This document shows, one piece after another, positions 13,384 to 21,846 of a stretch of 28,360 nucleotides of DNA. The DNA is taken from IMG/VR virus record IMGVR_UViG_3300009164_000273, positions 1 to 28,360 of that record, one strand, 5' to 3'. A program made the translations under genes and the position numbers. A model generated the notes under the pieces. It worked only from the letters and a program-made list of their open reading frames with translations. It was not told the DNA's origin and did not search any database. The first letter of the stretch is position 1, and every line of letters starts with the position of its first letter. The stretch is from a virus.

Positions 13384-13809
13384 TTATGAAATTACGAAAA
13401 TATCTTGTTTAAAAATCAATATCCTTGAAATAAATACTTTTCCACCCAAATTACCAAATCTTTCTGTCCTATCTGTTTGTAAGGTCAAATTACACATTTG
13501 TAATCCAAAGGCTGATAAATCTATGTTTGACACCCCTTGTGGCTTTATTGCGTCTATAATTGCCCCACACGCTGTATTTAATGTTTTGCTGTTGTTGTAT
13601 TTGTACTCCCAACTGTGAACGCTCAACTGAATAGTAAGATTTACATCTGATGAATTGTTTGTACTGGTCTCAGTTGATGTTGCATCATTAATGACACAAT
13701 AAATTTTATGCTTTACATCATCCGGCTCCTCCCCCTCATAAACAGGAATATCCAATCCATTCACTATCTCATAGTAAGCTTGTAATATTGCACTGTTTAC
13801 ATCTCTCAT
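13384..13809 (-). CDS. Tail terminator / tail completion protein (DUF3168-like)
   Basis: A 141-aa protein beginning MRDVNSAILQAYYEIVNGLD. The layout (helix, then VPVYEGE-like strand with IPVYEGEEPDD, a long central strand LTIQLSVHSWEYKYNNS, a helix and two closing strands) and the position between the gp10-like gene and the major tail protein are those of the ring that caps the tail tube, SPP1 gp17/lambda gpU type. It starts 2 bases after the gp10-like gene stop. Confidence 0.72.
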   Translation of the reverse strand: MRDVNSAILQAYYEIVNGLDIPVYEGEEPDDVKHKIYCVINDATSTETSTNNSSDVNLTIQLSVHSWEYKYNNSKTLNTACGAIIDAIKPQGVSNIDLSAFGLQMCNLTLQTDRTERFGNLGGKVFISRILIFKQDIFVIS

Positions 13810-13811
13810 AA

Positions 13812-14405
13812 TTATAGCATTTTTTTAAATACAGCCCTTAATTTTCTTTTTAATACAGGCAAAGTTTTATTTACAGATGGATATAAAAAAGGTTTTGCTG
13901 GTATTCCATTTCTTAATATACTTAAAGCTATAGCTTGTGCTGCATCTACCAATCTTTCATCATCTGCTTTTGAATTTTTTAATCTTTTTCTTGTCTTAAC
14001 TGAGTACCTTGCCGTTATGCCTTTTCTTTTTACCCAATCTAAAATTGCATTTAAAAAATCATAATAATCACCACCTGCTTTACCTTTAAATGTTGCTGCA
14101 TATGCTTGCCAATCTGCAGGCAAACTGCTAACATAAGCTGCTGCATATTTCCTAGTACCAAACTCAATATATGCTGCATATTTTGCTGTTGCTACTACTT
14201 TTGCTGTACCATTACCATAAATAGGACTTATTGACCTTAATAAAGCTCCTTCATCACTACTATTTGCACTAACTAAAGATTTAGCATTTGATGCTGTATC
14301 ATCAGCCCATGCATTAAGCTCTGCTTGTACCATGCCTTGCATTTCTCTTGATAATACATCAAACTTTTTAATTAACTTATCTAATCCTTTAGCTTGTAGC
14401 TCCAT
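13812..14405 (-). CDS. HK97 gp10-like head-tail / tail completion protein
   Basis: A 197-aa protein with the gp10 family signature: an N-terminal GLDKLIKKFDVLSREMQ helix, the AAYIEFGTRKY motif around residues 77-87, and the closing AKPFLYPSV motif near 173. Family members are usually 110-150 aa; the extra length is an Ala/Tyr/Lys-rich insert between the two motifs (about residues 90-160). It starts within the stop of the head-closure gene (1-base overlap). Confidence 0.82.
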   Translation of the reverse strand: MELQAKGLDKLIKKFDVLSREMQGMVQAELNAWADDTASNAKSLVSANSSDEGALLRSISPIYGNGTAKVVATAKYAAYIEFGTRKYAAAYVSSLPADWQAYAATFKGKAGGDYYDFLNAILDWVKRKGITARYSVKTRKRLKNSKADDERLVDAAQAIALSILRNGIPAKPFLYPSVNKTLPVLKRKLRAVFKKML

Positions 14406-14986
14406 TAGTAATATAATATGGTTGCAACCTCGTTAACTTCAAAATAAGCACCCCATGTAAACTCACCTGTAGCACTATTATACAACACTTCCTTACCTAC
14501 TGGACTGCCCGATGTAATTACCAGGTATTGTATGCCGTCTTTAAAGGCACCAAATACATTTTTACCAACTAACCCATTGTAAGTAAATTGATACTCGCCA
14601 CCCTCAGCTATGTAGTTGTATACTTTGATATTGCCTGTGTCCATTGGTGCGTCTGAGTTAATATTTTCATCTAATTTTGTTGCCTTAATATATTCAAAAG
14701 ATTTAGCTCCCTCCGTTCTTATTTGTATTGAATTAATCTTGTAAAATTGTGATTCGTACTCTATAATATCGTTACTTCTTGTTGGTCGCTCACGCTCATA
14801 CCTTAACACAAAATTCTGGTCATAAGTCCATTGATTTTGGTCATAACTTTTTGCCGTAGAGCCGTCTCTATCAATAACCTCAGCCCACTTTGACCAACTA
14901 CCAGTAAGTACACTAACCAATCCACCAAACTCATTCAAGCTTGTTGTGTATCTATTGATAGTAACTCTACGATTTAATTTATACAC
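14405..14986 (-). CDS. Head-tail joining / head closure protein with extra C-terminal domain
   Basis: The first about 105 residues have the phage head-tail joining pattern (MYKLNRRVTINRYTTSLNEF, WAEVIDRDGSTAKSYDQNQW, IEYESQFYKINSIQIRTEGA), as in SPP1 gp16 and HK97 gp9-like stoppers, which are normally about 110 aa. Here about 85 residues follow (from ENINSDAPMDTGN) with aromatic strands such as GGEYQFTYNGLVGKNVFGAF, which look like an added small beta domain. Position after the gp6-like connector gene (8-base overlap) supports the call. Role of the extension unknown. Confidence 0.7.
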   Translation of the reverse strand: MYKLNRRVTINRYTTSLNEFGGLVSVLTGSWSKWAEVIDRDGSTAKSYDQNQWTYDQNFVLRYERERPTRSNDIIEYESQFYKINSIQIRTEGAKSFEYIKATKLDENINSDAPMDTGNIKVYNYIAEGGEYQFTYNGLVGKNVFGAFKDGIQYLVITSGSPVGKEVLYNSATGEFTWGAYFEVNEVATILYY

Positions 14987-15497
14987 GCTTGTAAAGGTTT
15001 AAAATTATCTTAGCTATTGGACTAATGTCATCCACTCCTACTGATCTGTTGTCATACAAATAATACACCTGGTTAAGTAATGCCGTCTTTAATGCCTCCG
15101 GTAATGTTGTGTACCCTGTTGTATAATCAATGGTAATGTTATTTTGCAAAGGTGTTTTTAAACGCTTAAACTCATTGCCACCAATTGTGTAATTTGTATC
15201 TAATATCAACACCGTTCCTTGCTCATTCTCAACACTATTAATGGCTATCATTGGGCCATAAGGAATGTAAATATCACCGTTCATATTGTTAAGCACTGCT
15301 ACTACATCATGCTCTACAAATCCAACACCAGTGTAAGCTTCACACATTTGCCTTGCAGCAGTAATCAATAAATTAATCAAATCATCATCAGTACTGATGT
15401 CTATCTTACAAAAATTCTTTGCCTCAGTTAATGTAACCGGCTCCGTAATTTCCCCATCCTGAAATTGAACATCTAAGACACTGTTATAATCTACCAT
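14979..15497 (-). CDS. gp6-like head-tail connector (adaptor)
   Basis: A 172-aa protein with the gp6/gp15 adaptor signature: EPVTLTEAKNFCKIDISTDD followed by LINLLITAARQMCEAYTGVG. These are the alpha helices that form the ring under the portal. The C-terminal part (YTTGYTTLPEALKTALLNQV, YYLYDNRSVG) also matches the family. It is the first gene after the terminator that follows the capsid gene; only 14 bases separate its start from the terminator. Confidence 0.85.
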   Translation of the reverse strand: MVDYNSVLDVQFQDGEITEPVTLTEAKNFCKIDISTDDDLINLLITAARQMCEAYTGVGFVEHDVVAVLNNMNGDIYIPYGPMIAINSVENEQGTVLILDTNYTIGGNEFKRLKTPLQNNITIDYTTGYTTLPEALKTALLNQVYYLYDNRSVGVDDISPIAKIILNLYKRV

Positions 15498-15511
15498 GAT
15501 TTATTTATTTT

Positions 15512-15538
15512 AAAAAGCCCCACCCCTAGAGGTGAGGC
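15512..15538 (-). terminator. Terminator directly after the capsid gene
   Basis: On the minus strand GCCTCACC, 6-base loop, GGTGGGGC forms an 8-bp GC-rich stem (one T-G pair), followed by TTTTT. It lies 31 bases after the MCP stop, with no promoter visible before the next gene 15 bases on. Partial read-through would set connector and tail genes below capsid level. Confidence 0.8.
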
Positions 15539-15569
15539 CTTTATCATCATCAAACAAACGAACTATTTA

Positions 15570-16772
15570 CTATACGTTACCGAAATCAGCATATAATGCA
15601 GATGCAGGCATCATTAAGTTAACATCTTCTAAACACTCAATACGTGCAGTGATTAAGTTTTTAGTGAAGTTGTCTGCATCTTCCATTGAGAATTCAACAG
15701 TGATAGCTTCAGTTTCAACTCTCTCAAGATAATCTCTATCAATGATTAAGATTTTATCATCAGTTACCCAAGATGCTGGTAAGATTGGTGTACCACTTAT
15801 TGCTACGTTTCCGTTAACACTTGACAAGATACCACCTGATCCTTGATAGTAACCATTAACATACAAAAGCTTGTTTAAACGAGCCAATTGTGTGTGTGAT
15901 ACTAACGCATAAGATGCATTGTAGTTAGCAGTCATTTGAGCAGCAATTGCATCAACGATAAATTTGATATCATCAGTCTCAGCTGATGAAGTAGATCCTG
16001 TTGCAGCAGCACTAACTGTAGAGAAAAATGCAGAATTCTCAGCTTTGTAGAAATCTCTAAGCAACAATCTTGGAAGAGTTGTTTGCATAAATGGTAATTG
16101 CTTAGCCATTTGCTTTGAAAAACGTGCAAAGCCTGCAATATAATCTTCAACAATTTTGATTTCTGATAAATCATAATCTACTTGACCTTTGCTAGCTCCT
16201 TCAGTTTGTACTGCAATTGCACCTTCTCCACCAGTCTCACGATATTGAACATATAAACCAGTTGGACTGATTGCAGTTGGCATCAAATCTCTAAAGTTGA
16301 TTTTTTGAGATGGCAATAAAGCTTGTGTAGCTGCATAAGATGCAACACCATCACCAGTTAAGTTGTTAGACAAAGTCATGTTACCAACAGCTTTGATTTC
16401 CATACGGAATGGCTTACCCTTCTTTACGTTTTGGATTTGGTCGAAATTCTCTTCCATTCCTTCAGTAAATAATTGACCAAAAGATTTTTTCTCCATGCTA
16501 GATGCAGATGAAGATTTAACTCTTGTTTGCAACAAATCAAATCCTTTCAATATTGCAGCTTGCTCAGCTTTCAATTTGTTGAACTCATCTGTCATAGCTT
16601 TTACAGCCTCAGCTGAATCACTACCGTTGCCAAATGCGTTGATTTTCTCATCAACTGCTGTTACTACTGATTTCAATTGATCAGCAATCTCAGACTTAGT
16701 TTTTTCAGATATTGAAGTTTCAAGTGTTGACTTTAACGCTTCCAATTCTGACATTAATTCTTTCTTTTCCAT
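15570..16772 (-). CDS. Major capsid protein, HK97 fold
   Basis: A 400-aa HK97-type coat protein. Residues 1-95 are a charged helical delta domain (scaffold; MEKKELMSELEALKSTLETS) expected to be removed by the upstream protease, before about the Ser-rich SSASSMEKKS segment. The rest has the fold's landmarks: the E-loop/spine region (FRDLMPTAISPTGLYVQYRE), IAGFARFSKQMAKQLP, and a C-terminal half with ALVSHTQLARLNKLLYVNGY and IPxxxV-like GTPILPASWVTD, DKILIIDRDYLERV. The gene follows the protease by 24 bases and is closed by its own terminator. Confidence 0.95.
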   Translation of the reverse strand: MEKKELMSELEALKSTLETSISEKTKSEIADQLKSVVTAVDEKINAFGNGSDSAEAVKAMTDEFNKLKAEQAAILKGFDLLQTRVKSSSASSMEKKSFGQLFTEGMEENFDQIQNVKKGKPFRMEIKAVGNMTLSNNLTGDGVASYAATQALLPSQKINFRDLMPTAISPTGLYVQYRETGGEGAIAVQTEGASKGQVDYDLSEIKIVEDYIAGFARFSKQMAKQLPFMQTTLPRLLLRDFYKAENSAFFSTVSAAATGSTSSAETDDIKFIVDAIAAQMTANYNASYALVSHTQLARLNKLLYVNGYYQGSGGILSSVNGNVAISGTPILPASWVTDDKILIIDRDYLERVETEAITVEFSMEDADNFTKNLITARIECLEDVNLMMPASALYADFGNV

Positions 16773-16796
16773 GTCTTTATGGTTTTTGTAATTTGA

Positions 16797-17540
16797 TTAA
16801 ATTTTATTTCTAAACTGCCTAATTATATCTATTGTATCATCTGCTGGCTGAATGGTGTTAACCGGTTCAGTAGTATTAGATTTCATATCTAGAATTAATT
16901 GAGCTAATTGTTTACTATGTAACAACAACATCTGTATTGTATCATCTGTTGCCGTTGTATTTCTGCAGAACTTGTCAATAGCAGCCGTCTTAGCCACTAT
17001 CATATCTACATCTAAATTCTTATCACCCTTAAGTGATGTGATTGGAGTTAATGCATTTGCACCCCATGCCGTCAATGAACTACCCTCATATAACTTTACC
17101 TCAGTAATCTCAAATTGTCCTAATGATGGATTACGTAAATAGTTTTCATAGGATTGGACTTGATTACGCTTGATAATTTTAAAACCTATTGAATGCTCAG
17201 TTATTAATCCACTCTCAACCATCTTTATAAAATCCATACCGCCCTCATGTGTGCCTACCTGACTCTCATAATACAATCCATTTGCATCTTCCTTTAAACT
17301 AAGTAATTTACCCAAAGGTTGTGATGGATCATGATTAAGTAAATGCTTAATTCTAGGTTGTGCTGATGCCGGGCCTTGCTCACTAATTGTCTTAGTAAAT
17401 GCTCCAGGCTTCATAATGTCTCCATCTGCATCAACATTGTTGAACTTGCTAAAGTAACCAGTAACAATGCCCTGTATTGGATTCATATCCATTATCTCAG
17501 ATGCTATTGAAATGTCCTTTATTGTGTAAATACTGTTCAT
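16797..17540 (-). CDS. Prohead maturation protease (HK97 gp4-like, peptidase U35/S78)
   Basis: A 247-aa serine protease that trims the capsid's delta domain. The N-terminal core reads GIVTGYFSKFNNVDADGDIM, then LLNHDPSQPLGK with His70 as likely catalytic histidine, YESQVG with a possible catalytic acid, and LITEHSIGF with Ser117. The order and spacing agree with the HK97 His/Ser arrangement. The C-terminal 70 residues are polar and probably disordered, as expected for a self-cleaving scaffold-like tail. It is separated from the MuF-like gene by a 141-base gap containing the tRNA-like element. Confidence 0.92.
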   Translation of the reverse strand: MNSIYTIKDISIASEIMDMNPIQGIVTGYFSKFNNVDADGDIMKPGAFTKTISEQGPASAQPRIKHLLNHDPSQPLGKLLSLKEDANGLYYESQVGTHEGGMDFIKMVESGLITEHSIGFKIIKRNQVQSYENYLRNPSLGQFEITEVKLYEGSSLTAWGANALTPITSLKGDKNLDVDMIVAKTAAIDKFCRNTTATDDTIQMLLLHSKQLAQLILDMKSNTTEPVNTIQPADDTIDIIRQFRNKI

Positions 17541-17590
17541 TGATATAAAGTTACTATTTTATTTTAAATAAATGACCAAAATAATTTTGC

Positions 17591-17678
17591 ACTTGGTAAG
17601 GGATTTGCACCCTTATCTCCCTACTATGTAAGGGCGTTTCCTAATGTTGGTATTTATTCCCAATTACGCCAACCAAGT
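17591..17678 (-). ncRNA. tRNA-like structured element
   Basis: 88 bases on the minus strand, starting 3 bases after the MuF gene stop. It has a perfect 7-bp acceptor-like stem (ACTTGGT with ACCAAGT), a TG at positions 8-9, a 5-bp T-arm-like hairpin (AAGGG, loop TGCAAAT, CCCTT) directly before the acceptor strand, a middle hairpin CCCT, loop TACATAGT, AGGG, and a GCGT/ACGC D-stem candidate that competes with the middle stem for one C. The D loop is 28 bases and contains its own TTGG/CCAA hairpin. A CAT triplet lies in the middle loop, but position 33 is not T and the loop has 8 bases. No CCA is encoded (GCA follows). It is either a highly derived tRNA or another RNA imitating one. The remaining gap holds no gene. 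Confidence 0.45.
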
Positions 17679-17681
17679 ATC

Positions 17682-18473
17682 TTATCTTCTAATTATTCTA
17701 CCGTTCCTATCCCTCTTCGCCTGAAATGCAACCGTACATCTGCAATTTACTACCTCACTAGCTGGGACTGCCAGCCCATTTGGTTGTGTTCTCACACCAG
17801 GTTGCATCATCCCAATATCACCAAGCTTAGCATTTGTCAAAGTAAATGGTGTATCAATTGGTAGCCTTGTACCGTCAACCATCTTATGATCATGCCTTGT
17901 TCTGTTATCCTTTACTGCTATCCATACTTTCTCCATTACATTACCAGATTCATTTGCGTATATCATAGCAGCACCATTAGCACTGGTAACTGTCTCAGTC
18001 CTTGCTATCCTCCTTGCCCTCATTGCATTGAATGCCGGACTAACCAATAACTGCCTTACTATATCATCAAATGAGGCACCTGTTACTGCTGCATCACTTA
18101 ATACCTGTTGTATGAATGATGTGCTGTAACTTGTCATTAGGTTTGCATCATTCAACAAATCAATACCATAGTATTGATTCATCAACTCCACTATCCTTTC
18201 ATTAAATCCCATTTGACCTGAAACAAATGCATCATCAGCCTTTATTGATTCCGTTCTAGTTACTCTAGCCCACGCTGGCCCCACCGTCTTATACAATGAT
18301 ACTAACACCTCATATATGGGGAACACCGGTAATGTCATTGGATCTTGTGTCTTTATAAATGCATCCAATTGAATCTTTAAAGCTTTATGAAACTTAGGCT
18401 CATACAACTTCTCATACCTTTGTTGAAACTTGTTCCACTTATTCCAATATGCCTGTTGTTCCTGTTGTGTCAT
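17682..18473 (-). CDS. Head morphogenesis protein, SPP1 gp7 / Mu gpF-like (MuF domain)
   Basis: A 263-aa minor head protein with a MuF domain in the C-terminal half: RARRIARTETVTSANGA (about 152-168), WIAVKDNRTRHDHKMVDG (about 184-201), and the closing PASEVVNCRCTV with the CRC pair. Family members enter the prohead with the portal and help assembly or DNA ejection. The N-terminal half is helical. It overlaps the 62-aa gene by 4 bases (ATGA) and lies in the usual place after the portal. Confidence 0.93.
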   Translation of the reverse strand: MTQQEQQAYWNKWNKFQQRYEKLYEPKFHKALKIQLDAFIKTQDPMTLPVFPIYEVLVSLYKTVGPAWARVTRTESIKADDAFVSGQMGFNERIVELMNQYYGIDLLNDANLMTSYSTSFIQQVLSDAAVTGASFDDIVRQLLVSPAFNAMRARRIARTETVTSANGAAMIYANESGNVMEKVWIAVKDNRTRHDHKMVDGTRLPIDTPFTLTNAKLGDIGMMQPGVRTQPNGLAVPASEVVNCRCTVAFQAKRDRNGRIIRR

Positions 18474-18658
18474 AAACTAACTGTTATGCTTAACCCTTGT
18501 GGACTTAATTTATTTGCTAATGCTTTTTTTACTTGCTCTACCTTCCATTCCCTTTGTTGTTTTTTTAATGGACATGATGGCACTGGCAACTCACTGATAA
18601 GCATCAATGAGATTTTACTGTGTATCATCTGTGTAATTTGCTCTATACTTTTTTCCAT
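18470..18658 (-). CDS. Small hypothetical protein between portal and MuF genes, 62 aa
   Basis: Begins MEKSIEQITQMIHSKISLML and contains a basic helix (QQREWKVEQVKKALANKLSP) with two Cys/Pro in the middle. It starts on the last base of the portal stop and ends overlapping the MuF start by 4 bases, so it is coupled to both. The packing strongly suggests it is translated. Function unknown; a helper of portal or MuF assembly would fit its place. Confidence 0.65.
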   Translation of the reverse strand: MEKSIEQITQMIHSKISLMLISELPVPSCPLKKQQREWKVEQVKKALANKLSPQGLSITVSL

Positions 18659-19998
18659 TACAACATTGGTAAATCAGGAACACTCATAGTTAAATCCGTT
18701 ATCACTTGCTTACCTGAATCAATTATAATCTGATTCATTACAGGCTCATCTATCATCTCAAAGTCTTGTATCTCTCTCTTTTCATTTGGTGTTATCCACC
18801 ACATTGCACCCAATGCCTCAGCTTGCGTTTTCATATCATCCTGCATAGCCGGAATGTCGCTTATGTCTATCTCTATTGTTCTGCTCACTCCATCCTGATA
18901 CATAGGCAATATGCCCCTTATCAATGCATCCCTAAACAAATGTATGTTTGGTAAGATTGAGTTTGTGTATAGCATTTTTAATGCTGTATTCATGTTGTTG
19001 TAAGTACTGCTATCTGTATTGTTTAGCAACACCTCAGGGAACTTATAAGCATTGCAAATCTTTGTGAAGTCTATCTTTTGTAAATCAGCTACCTCCATAT
19101 CTGCTAACCTCAATCCCAACTCTAAATATCCCATCTCACCAGCTGCGAAGTATGGCGCACCCTTGTTACTGCTATTTCTTAAGTACTTGCTAAAGTCATT
19201 CTTACGTTGCCCCAATGATTCAATTGCAAAATCAGACTTCTCATACACAATACCTGGCACCCCACCATTCTGCATTTGTGCTACTGATGCATTCATTCCA
19301 GCATCTAACCTGGTAACACGTTTAGTCAATACTTGCAAAGGACTTAGGCCCCTGAACTGCTGACCATTTGTAATGGTTGGATTGTAATACTTCACATGAA
19401 TTATCTCATCTGTTGTAAACTTACCATCAAAGTTTGTATCAAAGTATCTATACCCTACTACTGCCTGAGGGAACGTATCACTAACCAACACCGTTACATT
19501 CTGATTGTTCAATGCATGAAGTGTAACCATGCCAGCATTAGGCCCAAGCTCCAACACTTCTTTGTATAAAAAAAGCTCACCAGTGATGTATAAGATTGTG
19601 TAATATTTTATCTTATCTTCATAGCTTATGCCATCCAACATTTTCATAAAGATATCATCAGGCTGTAAATCTTGTAAAGCTTTAGTTTTATAGTACTTCT
19701 TTTGTAATGCTTTCATGTCATACTTTTTGTATGACTTCATTGCATTATCATCCACAATCTCATAACCATAGAATGGAATCCTTGCAGCAGTCTCAGCTAG
19801 ATAGCTTATCACTGAATAAATATCATCAATTGTGCAGTACTGGTTGATTGCCTCAATAGTCTGCCAACTTGGGAAGATTGCATTACTTGCATTGATAGTC
19901 ATTCCCATTGATGTACTTTGTAAAGCTTTTACTTGTTGCTGTAAGTCCTTTACTATCTTAGGAACTCCAAACAGCCTGTCAATCATTCTCATAAGCAA
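18658..19998 (-). CDS. Portal protein, HK97 family
   Basis: A 446-aa protein, placed between TerL and MuF. Landmarks of HK97-type portals are visible: IDDIYSVISYLAETAARIPF near residue 80, GELFLYKEV around 140, the DEIIHVKYYNPT segment (about 200), GLSPLQVLTKRVTRLDA, and the C-terminal wing/crown with FPEVLLNNTDSSTYNNMNTA near 320-340. Twelve copies form the vertex through which DNA is packaged. The gene overlaps TerL by 20 bases. N-terminus MLMRMIDRLFGVPKI has two alternative starts; the first is used here. Confidence 0.94.
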   Translation of the reverse strand: MLMRMIDRLFGVPKIVKDLQQQVKALQSTSMGMTINASNAIFPSWQTIEAINQYCTIDDIYSVISYLAETAARIPFYGYEIVDDNAMKSYKKYDMKALQKKYYKTKALQDLQPDDIFMKMLDGISYEDKIKYYTILYITGELFLYKEVLELGPNAGMVTLHALNNQNVTVLVSDTFPQAVVGYRYFDTNFDGKFTTDEIIHVKYYNPTITNGQQFRGLSPLQVLTKRVTRLDAGMNASVAQMQNGGVPGIVYEKSDFAIESLGQRKNDFSKYLRNSSNKGAPYFAAGEMGYLELGLRLADMEVADLQKIDFTKICNAYKFPEVLLNNTDSSTYNNMNTALKMLYTNSILPNIHLFRDALIRGILPMYQDGVSRTIEIDISDIPAMQDDMKTQAEALGAMWWITPNEKREIQDFEMIDEPVMNQIIIDSGKQVITDLTMSVPDLPML

Positions 19999-21487
19999 AC
20001 ATTAATTTTGGTTTTAACTCAAACATTTCACGCATCATAAACATATCCAACAAATCGGGGCTATCCCCGTTTAACTTAACTTTCATTTCATCCTTGCCCA
20101 CTATCCTAAGCTTACCATCATAATCACTCTTAGCACGTTGGATAGCCTTGCGCTCATACATAAACCTTTGCCTCACCGTCATTGTACTATCGTACATCTT
20201 AGATGCTACATTCTTACTAATTTTCATCTGTCCATCACCAACCCTTCCACCTGATCTGTAATAGCATTGTGTCTTTAGATTAAAGTAATTCTCTTTTATC
20301 AACCTTCCACTTGCCTCATCCTTTACACTCATTGCTGATGCCCCACCATTGAACGGTACTGCACCCTTTATGAATCCATCCACATAACTACCTACACCAT
20401 CAGCGTCATAACAAATATAACGATTTTCTACGGAATACTTTTGAGCCATACGATTAATTAAATCTATCACTTGCTTACCATCACTCTTATCCATTATCTC
20501 CATGTCCACTAACTCCATACCTTCCCAATATCCAACTACAAGCTTATTGCTTCCCTTCATTGCAATATCTGCAGTGATGTACTTGCCTGTCTTATTAACT
20601 CCTTTTACATTCTCAAACAACCCTGCAAAGCTATCATACTCATACACATCATTAGGACTGTTGCTCACCTTCCACCTTCCTTCAAGTAGTTGCCTCCTGG
20701 TGTCCTCATCCTGACTAAGCAAGTTACCTGGATAAGAAGGATCATTCTTTAACCCTTCCTTATTATCGTAAATGCTTCCACTAACAAACGTAATGGACTT
20801 GATAAAGTCTTGTGGTTGTAATCCTGATGCCTTTATCATTGGCTCAATGATATGCTCAGCTTTCTCATACACTTCCTCATAGCTATCACCCCAAATGTAA
20901 TCATGGCCATACTTGATAAAGTATCTTAGCTTACCTCTACGCTCCAGTATTGGAAACCCTGTCTCACCATCTATCCACCAGCTTATGAGTTTATACACCC
21001 AACTCTCAGGATCAGGATTGCATGTAGCCCTAACATAAGGCTTCACCTGGCATGAGCTACGGTTACGTGATAGCAGATAAAAAAACATTGATTCAGTAAA
21101 ATGTGTAAGCTCATCAAATCCTAAGAATGGAATCTGTGATCCCTGCCAATCATATTTATTTTTCTCATACTCCAAATGCCTGAATGAAATCTTTACACCA
21201 CTTGGGAACTTCCAGTCTAATGATGATTCCCTTGCATCACCCTTAACTATTGGATAAAGCTTTGTACTGGTGTCCCATAATCCACCCTCATTTCTTATCT
21301 GTACGCTGGTCCTACGGAATATTACACCACCAAATCCTTTGATGTCTATGTGTCTAATAGGATCTAATAAAAGTGCAAATGTCTTACCTACAAACGCAGC
21401 TGCACCACCAATGACAATATCAGCCTTACTGGATAAAGCTATAGTTTGGTAGCCTGTTTGTGGCCTTATATATTCGATGTTATTCAA
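19979..21487 (-). CDS. Terminase large subunit
   Basis: A 502-aa packaging ATPase and nuclease. ATPase: Walker A in GGAAAFVGKT (Lys35, with Ala at the first P-loop position), Walker B in IPFLGFDE (Asp125, Glu126), and the coupling motif RATCNP (about 153-158). Nuclease: YITADIAMKGSNK around 295-305, YICYDADGVGSYVDG around 360, and SPDLLDMFMMREMF near the end supply the acidic residues of the RNase H-like domain. It overlaps TerS by 8 bases and the portal by 20. I cannot tell from sequence alone whether packaging is headful or cohesive-end. Confidence 0.96.
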   Translation of the reverse strand: MNNIEYIRPQTGYQTIALSSKADIVIGGAAAFVGKTFALLLDPIRHIDIKGFGGVIFRRTSVQIRNEGGLWDTSTKLYPIVKGDARESSLDWKFPSGVKISFRHLEYEKNKYDWQGSQIPFLGFDELTHFTESMFFYLLSRNRSSCQVKPYVRATCNPDPESWVYKLISWWIDGETGFPILERRGKLRYFIKYGHDYIWGDSYEEVYEKAEHIIEPMIKASGLQPQDFIKSITFVSGSIYDNKEGLKNDPSYPGNLLSQDEDTRRQLLEGRWKVSNSPNDVYEYDSFAGLFENVKGVNKTGKYITADIAMKGSNKLVVGYWEGMELVDMEIMDKSDGKQVIDLINRMAQKYSVENRYICYDADGVGSYVDGFIKGAVPFNGGASAMSVKDEASGRLIKENYFNLKTQCYYRSGGRVGDGQMKISKNVASKMYDSTMTVRQRFMYERKAIQRAKSDYDGKLRIVGKDEMKVKLNGDSPDLLDMFMMREMFELKPKLMFAYEND

Positions 21488-21803
21488 TTGGCTCTATTGT
21501 TTCATCTATCGGCTCTATTGGCTCAATGAAGTTATCTCGGCCATTGTCCGGTAGTTGTATTACTTGGAATGTTTTGATGTCCTGTTCTACGTTCATCTGT
21601 ATCTGATCTGTTGGCTTACCTACTCCATGCTCCCAGCAAAACTTAATCAATATAGGCTCCTTGCTATTCAGTAACGTAACAAAGCCATTGTGAATACTAC
21701 CGTAGTACTCCTCAATAGCTTTTATTGCGATGTTCCTGACATCTAACTCAAATTGTTTTTTAGGCCTTCCTGCTCCAGGTCTAGCCCCTCCTGTTCCTGC
21801 CAT
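21480..21803 (-). CDS. Terminase small subunit-like protein
   Basis: A 107-aa protein beginning MAGTGGARPGAGRPKK, the basic glycine-rich opening common to many small terminase subunits, followed by helices (LDVRNIAIKAIEEYYGSIHN, ILIKFCWEHGVGKPTDQIQM) that would form DNA-binding and oligomerisation parts. The C-terminus is a short Pro/Ile/Glu repeat (EPIEPIDETIEPIE), probably flexible and the contact to TerL. The position just upstream of TerL (8-base overlap) fixes the call. Confidence 0.86.
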   Translation of the reverse strand: MAGTGGARPGAGRPKKQFELDVRNIAIKAIEEYYGSIHNGFVTLLNSKEPILIKFCWEHGVGKPTDQIQMNVEQDIKTFQVIQLPDNGRDNFIEPIEPIDETIEPIE

Positions 21804-21846
21804 GATGATTTACAATTGTTTAATCAATATAAAATTAATCATTTTC

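Noticed and set aside
17591-17678. The tRNA-like element as an integration (att) site
   Set aside because: It lies inside the virion operon, where an integration crossover would split essential genes, and no integrase gene is in the window.
18387-18689. Plus-strand 100-aa frame rich in Leu and Cys
   Set aside because: It runs antisense to the MuF, 62-aa and portal genes, whose own families are clear; its hydrophobic composition follows from the complement of Lys/Glu-rich coding.
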